NCBI GenBank assembly: GCA_022432975.1
Contig: CM039509.1
Span: 5,519,043 to 5,583,042, forward strand
Reading direction: 5' to 3'
DNA length: 64,000 nt
Source: Begonia masoniana
Lineage: Eukaryota > Streptophyta > Magnoliopsida > Cucurbitales > Begoniaceae
The notes beneath the pieces are model-generated. The model made no database searches, was not told where the DNA came from, and saw only the letters and a list, made by a program, of their open reading frames with translations. The position numbers and the translations under genes are program-made. Shown here in pieces: positions 9,595 through 19,494 of the stretch (its first letter is position 1; the number at the start of each line of letters is the position of its first letter).

Positions 9595-11937
9595 TGTAAC
9601 ACCCGGCATTTTTGGCCGGGAAATTACCCCTCGAACTATTGAACATGATTAGACTTATATTAATATAATGTATGTTTTGGTGAAATTTTTTGGAATGTTT
9701 AGTGGAAAACTAAACTAAGGTTTAACCTAAACAAATCATTTAGTTAGAAACCAATGGAGGGGCAGTTTAGGTAGGAATTAAGGTAGGTGGGAGGAAGCCA
9801 ATGGATGGCTGCCAAATATCCATAACTTGCTGAGAAACCTACCTATTGTCTTCTCTTCAATTCTCTTCTACGTGAGACCTTCCATTTTCTCCATCTCCTC
9901 TTCTCTGTTCTCTCTTCCAAACGACTGAGACAAATCTCCAAAACTTGTTTCTCCTGTTTTCTTCTGTTTCCTTCAGCAAAGGTAATCATTTAACCTCGTT
10001 AACAAGTTTGGACATATTAAAATGTGTGTTTTGTCGAAGTTTAGGGTTATGATATTTGGACAAGCTCACTGTCTTTGTATGAAAACACGTTGGTGTGTTT
10101 TCTAAAGGTTTGAATGGAGTTTGAAGCATATTCTACTAAGTTATTAGTTAGCATTTGCAGCTTTGTTAAATTCCCTTTTCGTGCGCGTCATAGGTTCGTG
10201 CATCACCGTGGTTTCACGAGCAAAGCTTGCTGCTTTTCGGACTACAGGTAAGTTCATACCCGTAGGTTGGCCCTTAAGGCCCTACATCACGGAGGTACTA
10301 GGTTTTCATTTCTGTCGGGTTGTTTCGGGTAGAAAAGATAGAGTTATGTTTTGAGTTATCTGCTTTTTCCTTATGTTTTGCTGTTTTACTCCTGTTGTCT
10401 GCTATTTTAAGTTCAAGCACTGTAAATGCTCATGCATACACGATTTTCCTGAAAGACATGCAAAAGTTTTTTATGCATGGTTTTGAAGTTAAGAAGGATA
10501 AAAATTTGACTGTAATGTACCGGTTAAGTGTGGGACAGAGACTGGTGTTCTTCTCTAAATTTCCAGTGCCTTATAGTGCACTTCTGTTACGCTTGTTCCC
10601 CTATAAGCGTCATTTTCTGATAGATAAAAAGTAATGTTCTGCACTGTCACTGTATTCTGAAAATTCATGCATGGCATGTGCATCACTGCATTTTTATATG
10701 TTCTTACTGAGCTCTAGGCTCATAGTTGAACTCTCTGATGTAGGTACGGATCCCGTGGATGAGGGCTTTGTGCCTCAGTCCGACGAATAGGTGGCTGGTG
10801 GCTCGAGCTTTCGGGGGTGGTTGTGGCAGCCAGACATGTTTCTAACCTGAGGGAGGGAAGTTTTCAAACTAAAGTTTATTGTTTTAAAACTCTGTTGGGA
10901 TTCTATTGAAAATTTTGATAATGTATAGGTCTTGATGTTTAAGTTCTTAAACCTCTGTATTTGACAGTTGTATATACATTTTGAAATATTCTGGAACTAC
11001 TTGGAGTTTCCTCTTTTAGGTTGTGCATGGATTGTCTCGAGTTTTAGAGCTATCCACGCAGTTTGTTTTCTTGAACTTCTGTCATGTTTTCTAACTTCTG
11101 TCATGTTTTCAAACATGTTTACAACTTTGTTTTGAATCGGGTTTTGAGGACTTGAAGTTTTTATGTCTTCTTTCCTTGTGCCTTCTGCTTATAAGTTCTT
11201 CTATTAAATGTTGTCTATTTTGCCTTTCAGTTTCTGTCTTTCGAGTTTTCATGTATTTGGCTAAGTGTTAGTCGTCCACGCCTTCAGTAAAACAGCTGTC
11301 ATTCTCTTCTGTAAAATAGTCGTCCACGTCTATTCTGCCTTCAAAATAATGGTCTATTTTGCCTTCGGTTTCTGTTCTTTTATTCGGCTACGTGTTATCG
11401 TCCAAATTTATCGTCCACGATAACGTCGCCGAGAGTCTCCTGTTAATTTAAAAGTCCAAAGTCTGTCTTTGATTTTAAACGTCCACGAACTCCTGTGTCC
11501 ACTGTTTTTGTCTTTTAGTGCAAATGTCCTTGGACTTCTATGTCCACTGTCTTTTATTTCAAACATCCACAGATTCTATCTTCTGTGCGATTGTCCACAG
11601 CTTCCGATTGCCCACGGCTACTGTAGCCTTCCACAGTATGTCTTCCAGTTTACGTTTCCCATTTTTATTTCCTGTTTTATTCTGCTTCATTATTTCTGCC
11701 GTCCATTTCTGCTTACTGTTTTTCCTAGTTTCCTTCTGTCAATCACCCCTGTAATCCAGTTTTAAATTAGCTCCCAGTTTTCAAATCCAGAGAAAGTTCT
11801 CTCTCTCTGTAATGTTTTTAAGGGTTTGTTGTTAAAAGTTCAGTCTGTTTGGTTAAAAAAAAAATATATGTCCCGTTCTCTGTTAAATGTATCGGAATGA
11901 TGGCTCCTCGGTCCCGATCGGGTTTGGGGCTGTCACA
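9595..11937 (+). repeat. 3' LTR of E1
   Basis: Full-length partner of 5942-8292, starting TGTAACACCCGGC and ending CTGTCACA. It is the better-preserved copy of the intron-like unit. Confidence 0.95.
9982..10790 (+). other. LTR-internal intron-like unit (E1 3' LTR, best-preserved copy)
   Basis: Exon 1 ends CAGCAAAG before GT at 9982; acceptor GCATTTGCAG ends at 10160 (intron 1, 179 nt). Exon 2 is 10161-10247, ending ACTACAG before GTAAGTTC; acceptor CTGATGTAG ends at 10743 (intron 2, 496 nt). Exon 3 is 10744-10790 and ends in TAG. Joined in the phase set by the last base of exon 2, the frame reads AAFRTTG into an acidic tail ending VPQSDE. I see no ATG in that frame, so a protein product is unproven; RNA-level function is equally possible. 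Confidence 0.5.
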
Positions 11938-12205
11938 TGTACAACCTTTTAACACCTCTTGGTTGCTTTTCGTCTACCGAGTGCGGTCGAAACTGTATGA
12001 GGAACCTCTCCACACCGTGGTTATTTGTAGCAATCATCACTTGGGTTCTAGGGCCCTCTCGGTTTATCAATGTCTCAAGCTGACGGGATTGCCTATTCAT
12101 ATGTTGCGCTTGTCGGTATAGATGTTGAGCTTGTTGGGCAATGAACTCTCTAAGTTGGTCTATCGTGTCGTCTCGTTCGTCCCTATCATTCCCTCTACGC
12201 ACCAT
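11938..12205 (-). pseudogene. gag N-terminal part of element A
   Basis: From the ATG at 12205 the minus strand encodes MVRRGNDRDERDD, a Gln-rich amphipathic region with repeated QAQH and QSRQ words, and VERFL, closely matching the N terminus of element C gag. It then jumps directly to QPRGVKRLY, which in C lies just before the zinc knuckle. The central Retrotrans_gag domain (roughly 200 residues) is therefore deleted. The frame is then broken by the E1 insertion and resumes at 5941. Confidence 0.8.
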
Positions 12206-12349
12206 TTTGTTAACATATAAAATTTAAAGACAATAACTCTAAGAAACCAAAACAAAGAAATCTTAAAAAATGTACTTACAGTTGAAGAAGCACGTCCGCG
12301 TAGTGGCTTTGCAGTCGAGCAGTCTACATGACTGTTTTTAAAACCCGGG

Positions 12350-12362
12350 GGCTCTGATACCA
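12350..12362 (-). other. Primer-binding site of element A
   Basis: Minus-strand TGGTATCAGAGCC, four bases from the LTR end at 12367. A consensus donor (GTAAGT) follows at 12279, but the matching acceptor before the gag ATG is mutated in this element. Confidence 0.95.
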
Positions 12363-12715
12363 TAACTGTTACGTCCCCTAATTTCACCTTTTAACTATTC
12401 TTAAAAATCTCGTAAAAATTTAAACTTTTACTTCAGTCCCTTAGTCTTGTTCATTTTAAAGACGATAAACTTTGTTCAGCGGAAGACGTACCATGTGTAG
12501 AACCCTCGTATTAAAATTTTACTCAATTGAAATAAAGGCTAAACAGCAAACAAGGGTTTGGTCGACGTAACCTTCGGTTGACGCAACCATCACGTGCCAC
12601 TGTCTCAGCCCAACTACAAAAGAGAATCGGTCGACGAACTGCCTTTGGCAGACAACCCTTCCTCTCGGGTTTCGGTCGACGTCCTGAACTTACTGGAATT
12701 TGTTTCCTTCCAATC

Positions 12716-13070
12716 AGTCGATATCAACACTGGCCAAAATCGGTCGATGTCAACACTAGCCAAAATCGATCGATGTCAATAATGACCAAAATCGGTTGAC
12801 GTGGCCTCTGTAATGAGATCGGTCGACGAAACTTGGCTAAATTTCCTCAAAATGACTCTAATATGCTAGGGTCGACAACCCCGACCTATTCACACATAAA
12901 ATCGATCGACGGCACTTGGCTAAATTTCCTCAAAATGACTCTAATATGCTGGGGTCGACAACCCCGACCGATTCACACTTAAAATCGGTCGATGACACTT
13001 GGCTAAATTTCCTCAAAATGACTCTAATATGTTGGGGTCGACAACCCTAACCGATTCATACTTAAAATCG
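12716..13070 (-). repeat. 26-bp and 83-bp tandem repeats in A LTR
   Basis: Imperfect 26-bp units of the type GTCGATGTCAACACTGGCC (plus seven bases) are followed by three units of about 83 bp starting at 12822, 12904 and 12987, each beginning GTCGAC/GTCGAT and ending near GGGGTCGACAACCC. The same arrays occur at 724-1070 and 54330-54710. Confidence 0.85.
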
Positions 13071-13565
13071 GTCAAAGTAGCCCCATCAGTACACTTAACT
13101 TTACTTAGGCTGAACTATCCATAACATCAGCCGATCGATCGCCCCTCTTCTAGCGATCGATCAGCTAACTCTCTGGAAATTGAATTCCAGACAGTTGCCC
13201 CACCTCCTTCTTCCTCCTTCCTCCTTCCTGCACTCACACATAACAATTCTCTTTTCATCTCATTCAATAAAACCCAAAAACCTACTTGAAACATATTTGG
13301 AAACATAGCCAAATTTCATAAAGACGAACTGCATGGATCCATTTAAAACTGAATACATCCCTACGAGTTTAAAATATCTAAGCAGTTCCAGTAAACTTTC
13401 AAAATAAAACCATCACTTAGACATTCTATACATTCATTTCACAAAAACTATCTAAATGCCATTTTCCAAATTATTTAACATATTGTGTCAAAATACTATA
13501 TAACATTTCCCCCACTGGTCAAAATAGCACTGACTGCGCCAACACACTCCCACGGGCATCCTCCG

Positions 13566-14253
13566 TCAATCTGCATGCTCGTCAGGTGGAGGGACATCGT
13601 CCTCACCTTGCTCAAAGTCACCTACACCATAGAGATGCCTATGAGATAAATCTCAGTAAATTCTACGTAAATGTCTATGCATGAATATGTATATGCAATT
13701 TTTCGTGAAGGTCGTCCATGTCATTTCATTTTCAGTACATGTCAGTCTTTTGTTATCGGGTCCTTTCTCAGTCAGATGGACAGGGCACATCAAGCGGGTA
13801 GATAGCCCACACCATCTGAAAGGAGGGAGACCTGCTCACCACGGAACACCAGGTCTGAACCTCTCCCCGAATAACCACCATGCGTTGTTTACTATTACTT
13901 TACTTGCCCTTTCTTTACGTTTCCATTTTTATGAAATCGATGCATAAATCTATTTTTATAACGTTTATAAATCGTGGTGTATGACAATTCAATACACGAC
14001 ATAAATACAAAAGAACGGATACCATCAAAACCATAGAAACATTTCCTAACAAACTAAACCTAACTACCCATTAAAACCATAAAAACACATTCAACGCACC
14101 AACAATCCTCAACAAACAAAACTCGACATATGGTGTAGGCCAATTGGCCACAGTAAGTCACGAGAACTTACCTGTCGTCCGTAGCGCACGGAGCTCCTTG
14201 TTTTGAGCTTTGTCACCTAAGTCAATCCACAGCATCCATTGTCAAAACCGGAC
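13566..14253 (-). other. LTR-internal exons 2 and 3 (A 5' LTR copy)
   Basis: Exon 1 is lost with the LTR end. Exon 2 spans 14253-14172 (acceptor TGTTTAG, donor GACAG|GTAAGTTC), intron 2 14171-13622 (550 nt), exon 3 13621-13566. In this copy exon 2 contains an in-frame ATG, giving a short frame that begins MLWIDLGDK, crosses the junction as LRTTGDFEQGEDD and ends at TGA (39 codons). It is the only copy in which I found an in-frame ATG with an uninterrupted frame. Confidence 0.5.
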
Positions 14254-15022
14254 CTAAACATTCAAACTTCGAAAATTTACGAAACTTCTAACTAAAAAAA
14301 ATTTCCTAAAATTATAATTAACCTCTCTCGGACATTTTGTCGAGCAATTTACGCTCACCAATTATAAACCTCCATTAATGGAGGTTTTTAAAGTTCCACA
14401 TACCCGAAAATCATAACCCAAGCATTTATACTATCTAACTACGTCCAATAATCGCAAATACGGCATTACCTAACCGTTTCTAACAAAACCCAACTATTTT
14501 TATGAAAATCCTACAAAACCCTAACCGTTAAACAACCTAGAAATTGGTGGAGCGATCTCACGTGGCGGGTTGCGCAGTTAGAAGTTTCACAGAATCGGTT
14601 TTAAAACCTTGTCTCTCTGATACCATAACTGTGACGACCCCCGACCCGGTCGGGGACGAGGAGCCATCACTCTGGGTTATTCCAAAACAGGGACTATTTT
14701 TTTTTTGTACATTAAACTTTTAAAACATTTACAGAGAGAGAGAAAGTTCTCTGGATTCGAAATCAAACGGGAAAATATTAACAGAATCGGAACACAAAAT
14801 GGGTGATAGAAGAAAAGCAGAAAGTGATGAAAACAAAAGTAAATAAACTGGCAGAAGGCGTTGACGGAAGAAGCAGGCATCGAGTGGAATCGGTGGATGC
14901 AAGCAGAAATGATACCAGAAGATTTAGGCAGATGACGTGGCTGGATGATGTGGATGACATCATCGGAAGATGTAGGCAGCAGATGGGATCGAAATGTGTG
15001 ATGACATCATCAGAAGACGTGA

Positions 15023-15325
15023 TGACGTCATCGGCAGATGCAGATAGTAAACATAATCGGCAGAAGGTGATGTCGTCAGCCAGAAAATGGATGACATCAC
15101 CGGAAGATGCAGACGGTGGTTGAAATCGGCAGAAGAAAAGCTATGGTGACGTCATCGTAAGATGAATGCAATAAACAGAATCGGCAGGAGCAGAACCTAA
15201 ACAGAATTACTGTTTGGCGGTAGATGCAGATACGACAAAAGATGAACAATGATAACCGGTGGATGTGAACCACAAACAGAATTGAGTTCACCGGTGGATG
15301 AACTAAGACAAAATAGATGACGTCA
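15023..15325. promoter_or_regulatory. TGACGTCA sites in LTR B1
   Basis: Perfect TGACGTCA at 15023-15030, 15147-15154 and 15318-15325, with near matches such as TGACATCA between them, embedded in repeats of the form GACGTCATCGGCAGATG. TGACGTCA is the core palindrome bound by plant bZIP proteins including TGA factors. Binding here is inferred. Confidence 0.55.
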
Positions 15326-15895
15326 GACGGTAGATGTAGGCAAAATTCCTACCGGTAGATGTAATCGGAAGGCATAGTTTTTAAAGACAAAGTTCGACAG
15401 CTTTTAACAGGAAGACTTACTAACAGAGAGCAGAAAAACAGAAAACATGAAAGACTCAGATTCTCAAACCAATTCAAAACGTGGTTCTCGAGCACAACAG
15501 AAGGCATCAAAACTTCAAACTTCAGAGACTGATTTAAAAACATAACTTGAACACATGTTTAAAGAAACACGACAGGATTTTCAAGAAAATAGACTGCATG
15601 GATAACTCTAAAACCAGAAGTCCTCCATACACAAGCTAACAGAAAATATTCCAAACAAATTTCAGAATACTTCAAAACATAATTCAACTGTCAAATACAG
15701 AGGTTTTAAACATCAATACAGGTTCCATACATCGTTTTACAAACCACAAAGTAGTATAGAACTAGACCTACATTTCAAATATTTTAAAACTTCAAAAGAT
15801 GGTACAATATTGGACATAACTTCACAAAACACATTCTCACAGGATTAACTCTTGTCTGACTGCAGCAGCCAAGCCCCGTGAGCTCGATCCTCCAA

Positions 15896-16685
15896 CTACA
15901 TCAGCTCGTCATTTTGAGGCACAAGGTCCTCATCTGGAGTATCCGTACCTACAACAGGGAGTTCATCTATGAGCTTGGAGCTCAGTAAGAACATGGAATG
16001 CAGTGTGCATATGCTATACATGAACATTTTCAAATACATGAACATTACATTACATTTCACTGGACAGGAAGGTATAAGTGGGAGGAGGAGCTGGCGTAAC
16101 AGGAATACATGTCACAACAGGACATAACAGGAGTACATGACAGGATGCCAGTACTCGTCCACACTTAACCATATATTTCATTACAGGTTTTATCTTACTT
16201 AACTTCAAACTATGTGCAGAAAATATTTTTCATGACTTTCAGGGAAAAACGTGTATGCATGAACATTCATAGACAGGCAACAGAATAATAAGCAGGATAT
16301 AAAACAGAACACACTTAACCTAAAACATAACCTATGGTTTAACTACCCAACAGAAATCCTGATAACATAAAACCTAGTACCTCCGTATTGTAGGGCCTTA
16401 AGGGCCAAACCTATAAGTATGAACTTACCTGTTGCTGCAGAGTTGATAGTCCTGAACGTCTCGGAATGCTCGAACCTGTACATGCACGTTCAGAAAATAA
16501 ACAAGCTGCAAATGCTAACAAATAAGTTAGAAGAATTTGCTCCAAACTCATTCAAACCTTTAGAAAACAAATCGGTGTGCTTTCATCCAAAAACAGTGAG
16601 TTTTACCAAAGTATCACAATCCTTCACTCCAACCAAAAATCACTTTAAACTTGTCCAAACTTGTTAGCATTTAAAAGATGCTTAC
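15896..16685 (-). other. LTR-internal intron-like unit (B1 copy)
   Basis: Donor at 16685 (GG|GTAAGC), acceptor GCATTTGCAG at 16506-16507 (intron 1, 180 nt), donor CAACAG|GTAAGTTC at 16428, acceptor GTTGTAG at 15949-15950 (intron 2, 480 nt), exon 3 15948-15896 ending VPQNDELM-stop. Confidence 0.5.
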
Positions 16686-17072
16686 CCTAGTAGAAAAACA
16701 GAAAAGAGCCGAGGAGATCGAAGTAGCTTCGATGGCTGATTGTCGACTAGAAGAGAGAGTGCCGAGAAGAGAATGGAGAGGGAGCAGAGAAGTGAAATGA
16801 AGAGGGTTTCACGTAGGAGGAGGAACTTAACTTCCTCAACAAGCTGCCATGTGTCAGCTATCCATTGGCTATCTCCCACCAACCATAATTTCTCCCCAAT
16901 TTGCCCTTCCATGCATTTCAAACTTAGTGTTTTGTTAGTTACACATTAGTTATGTTCTCCCCACACTGAATGCTCCAACATTTTACAATGGAATTGTTAT
17001 CGTATTTATGGCAATTTAAATCCATACAATAATTCAATAGAATATTACACGGCCAAAATGCCGGGTGTTACA

Positions 17073-17789
17073 ATTGAAATTTGTAAATTTTTAATTTATT
17101 TAATTTTTATCTAGCATATTTATTTTTGGACATAAATCACTATATTATCTTAGATGTCTCTATTGGACTTTTAATTTTGCTATTTGGTTTGGGCCCTGAC
17201 TTGTAATCCCTTTTAAGGTTTGCGCTGCAATATTAGTTATTTAAGTTCAATTGTTAGATTGCTCAGTTTGATTTCTGAGTTGGGTCGTTCCAAATTAAGA
17301 CTGAATCTACATAATTACAAGTTAGTTTAAGGTTGGATCGGGTTTTGAGAAGATTTTTGTTCTAAATTATCTTTTCATTAAAAATAATAGAAAAGAAATA
17401 TACCATATAAAGAATTAGTCATATTCGCACAAGAATAGGAATCTTAAATAGTGGGAAAAGAACTCCAAGTCCGATTCAAACCATGGTTACGGTTCGGTTT
17501 TGCCAACGTAAACCGAACTCATGGTCCAGATCCAACCATGGTTACTATCCTATTTTGTTTCTAATAACTAACTACCTTATTGTTTAAAATTGAATAACAA
17601 TTCTTATCTTACGAATTCGTAACAGAGGGCCCCACTTTCCAAATTCCAAGGAGATTTAAGGAAATTTATTCCACGTAACTTCGGAGTTCTTCATTGTTTA
17701 GGACGAGTAACCTATTTCTTTATCTATATATTGAGAGTTTCTTCGTTTAAACTTTTCTCTCTCTTCTTCAAACTTCTCTCTCTTGCACT
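17073..17789 (+). promoter_or_regulatory. Upstream region and core promoter of the B3 gene
   Basis: AT-rich unique-looking DNA separates LTR B1 from the gene. TATATAT at 17725-17731 lies about 60 bases before the ATG, which places transcription start near 17757 and leaves a short pyrimidine-rich 5' leader (repeated CTCTCT). CCATGGTTAC occurs twice (about 17482 and 17536). The LTR end is only about 650 bp from the TATA box. Confidence 0.55.
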
Positions 17790-18464
17790 ATGGGAACAAC
17801 TCCACTGACGATCAACAATGGCGGACCAAGATCAGTCAAGTTTAAAGGATGTTGGTTGCGCTTTTCTTTTTTACTAAAATATGCAGCCTTCAGGACAGAT
17901 GAAGATGCGAAGGAAGAGATGGAGACCGCACAGATTGCTAGGAGACATTTGAAGCCCCAAAAGAACATCTCGAAGAAAAAGAAACCTGTCATTAAAAAGA
18001 AAGAACAGACTAAACCTTCTTCTTCGCTTCCGATTTTGCCGAGAAATTTCAAGAACGCCATTGAGGAGATGGGCGGGACTGATGTAATGCTGGTAATGGA
18101 GAAGCTTTTGTACAGAACCGACGTCGAGTCCAACAATGGAAGATTGGCGATCACGTTCAGAAAAATTCGGCAAAATTTTCTGACGGAAACGGAGAGAAGA
18201 TCGATGGAAAATGGGGAAGAATTTGAAGTGATGATAATCGAGCCATCATTAAACGTAAGAACAATCGTCATGACGCAGTGGGATATGAAGAAGAAGAAGA
18301 AATCAGGCGAAACCACCTCCAGCTCGATGTACGTGTTGAAGAAGCACTGGAACGGCGTAGTTCGTGACAACGGCTTGAAGGAAAATGACGAACTGCTGGT
18401 CTGGTCGTTCCGCGCCGGTGAGGAGCTCCGTCTGGCGGTGGTTCTGGCCAAGCGAGCCACTTGA
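17790..18464 (+). CDS. B3/DUF313-type DNA-binding protein, intact and intronless
   Basis: A 224-residue plant protein of the DUF313 branch of the B3 superfamily (At2g31720-like), nuclear proteins thought to bind DNA. The ATG at 17790 is the first in a short pyrimidine-rich leader. Residues 1-57 are poorly conserved; 59-76 form a basic patch (KKKKPVIKKK) suitable as a nuclear localisation signal. The domain starts near residue 81 with LPRNFKNAIEEMGG, then LLYRTDVESNNGRLAI (106-121), FLTETE (130-135), IIEPSLN, MTQWDMKKKKKS (161-172) and the hallmark YVLKKHWNGVV...LKENDELLVWSFR (181-208), closing with LRLAVVL. Length and order suit the family, and no frame is broken. It is the only intact host-type gene here, isolated between LTR B1 (about 0.7 kb upstream) and element B (about 0.7 kb downstream). 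Exact target and regulon cannot be read from sequence. Confidence 0.88.
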   Translation: MGTTPLTINNGGPRSVKFKGCWLRFSFLLKYAAFRTDEDAKEEMETAQIARRHLKPQKNISKKKKPVIKKKEQTKPSSSLPILPRNFKNAIEEMGGTDVMLVMEKLLYRTDVESNNGRLAITFRKIRQNFLTETERRSMENGEEFEVMIIEPSLNVRTIVMTQWDMKKKKKSGETTSSSMYVLKKHWNGVVRDNGLKENDELLVWSFRAGEELRLAVVLAKRAT

Positions 18465-19164
18465 AATCGCAACGAAGAAGAAGACCGATATCAACCATAA
18501 TGTCATATTGCTCTCAAGTTTTCATTTTTTTATTCTTGTTAAATTATAGTAGTAGATGATAGAAATTTACGAGTAATTCGTTAAATTATAGTAGTTAAAT
18601 TATAGTAGTAGATGATAGAAATTTATGAGTAATCTAGTCATTTCGTCATTAAATTTGATAGATAATTTCATGTGATTTTATTTTTTCAACCTCGTCCATA
18701 TATCTAAATAATTATTTAGATTTCGGTTTGGTAAATGTTTTTAAAAAAATTATAGTTGACAGGACGAATATTTAAAAATAAAATTTAATTTTGATGATTA
18801 AATGAGACAATTTAAACTAAAATAACTAAATTGAAATTACACTTAAGTTATATGGACCAAAAATATATTATACCCCAAAATAAAATTGAGAATTTCACGG
18901 GACCTTTGTTTGAATTAATTTAATTATTTATGCTTTAAAAAAAATAAATGATAAATAAGTGACAATAAAAATTAAGAATGTGTCGGTAAAGAGGACATTT
19001 GTTTGAATTAATTTAATTATTTACACTTTAATTTCATGTGATTTCTAGAGTTGATCATATGCATATTATCCTTTGTTTTAGCTTAAATATATTAATTATG
19101 ACTAAATATCAATATGAACTCCAAACTATAGACTCCATACAACTAACTTCTTAAAGTAATTACA
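18465..19164. other. 3' flank of the B3 gene with short duplications
   Basis: AT-rich DNA. TATAGTAGTAGATGATAGAA is duplicated at a 56-bp offset (18545 and 18601). TTTGTTTGAATTAATTTAAT recurs at about 18905 and 19000. AATAAA-like words occur near 18778. No coding signal seen. Ends at the element B target site ACCAA (19165-19169). Confidence 0.6.
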
Positions 19165-19494
19165 ACCAATGTGATGACCCCCGACCCGGTCGGGGACGAG
19201 GAGCCATCACTCCGGGACATTCCAAAACGGGGACTATTTTTTTTTGTACATTAAACTTTTAAAACATTTACAGAGAGAGAGAAAGTTCTCTGGATTTGAA
19301 ATCAAACGGGAAAACAGTTAACAGAATCGGAACGCAAAATGGGTGATAGAAGAAAAGCAGGAAGTGATGAAAACAAAAGTAAATAAACTGGCAGAAGGCG
19401 TTGACGGAAGAAGCAAGCATCGAGTGGAATCGGTGGATGCAAGCAGAAATGACACTGGAAGATTTAGGCAGATGATGTGGCCGGATGATGTGGA

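Larger units (their letters stand above)
5942..11937 (+). mobile_element. Element E1: LTR retrotransposon with gag but no pol
   Basis: Two LTRs in direct orientation (5942-8292 and 9595-11937, about 2.35 kb each, a few percent different by eye) enclose only 1.3 kb: primer-binding site, short leader, gag and polypurine tract. The flanks CGTAC (5937-5941) and TGTAC (11938-11942) agree at four of five bases, compatible with a mutated 5-bp target duplication. Host gag of element A resumes on both sides. Compared with element B, everything from protease to the chromodomain is missing, while the last 50 bases before the 3' LTR are kept. This is the architecture described for plant TR-GAG elements, which depend on enzymes made elsewhere. 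Inference: internal deletion derivative mobilised in trans. Confidence 0.9.
724..14546 (-). mobile_element. Element A: minus-strand Ty3/gypsy retrotransposon, interrupted and truncated
   Basis: In minus orientation the order is LTR (14546-12367), primer-binding site (12362-12350), gag (12205 down to 5644, interrupted), a decayed region where pol should be (5643-3142), polypurine tract (3141-3127) and LTR (3126-724). Element E1 is inserted at 5942-11937 inside gag. Both outer LTR ends are missing: about 0.4 kb at the left and about 0.6 kb at the right compared with the complete solo LTR at 53977-56762. No target duplication can therefore be tested. The gag sequence resembles that of element C, which points to the Tekay-like chromovirus group. 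Confidence 0.85.
12367..14546 (-). repeat. 5' LTR of element A (end-truncated)
   Basis: Plus-strand start TGTTACGTCCCC matches the solo LTR at 53977. It breaks at GAAATTG (14541-14547) where the homologue continues for about 590 bp. The right side is then the leader of another element; the shared TTG at the junction suggests microhomology-mediated joining. Confidence 0.9.
14547..17072 (-). repeat. Orphan B-family 5' LTR with leader (B1)
   Basis: The LTR proper is 14630-17072 (2443 bp, TGTGACGACCCC...GGGTGTTACA). To its left lie the spacer TAAC, the primer-binding site (14613-14625, minus TGGTATCAGAGAG) and about 65 bases of leader, then a break into element A. It is therefore a 5' LTR of a minus-strand element whose body was deleted. 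The right flank ATTGA has no visible partner. Sequence is very close to the LTRs of element B. Confidence 0.9.

Noticed and set aside
14803..15123. A 106-codon plus-strand open frame present in all three B LTRs (also 19343-19663 and 34192-34512)
   Set aside because: It lies exactly over the TGACGTCA repeats, is antisense to the element, starts at GTG rather than ATG, and its residues (MTSSEDVMTSS) simply translate the repeat. Copies are similar because the LTRs are recent duplicates.
17768..18472. Long minus-strand frame opposite the B3 gene
   Set aside because: It mirrors the coding strand of a recognisable B3/DUF313 protein and contains no domain of its own.
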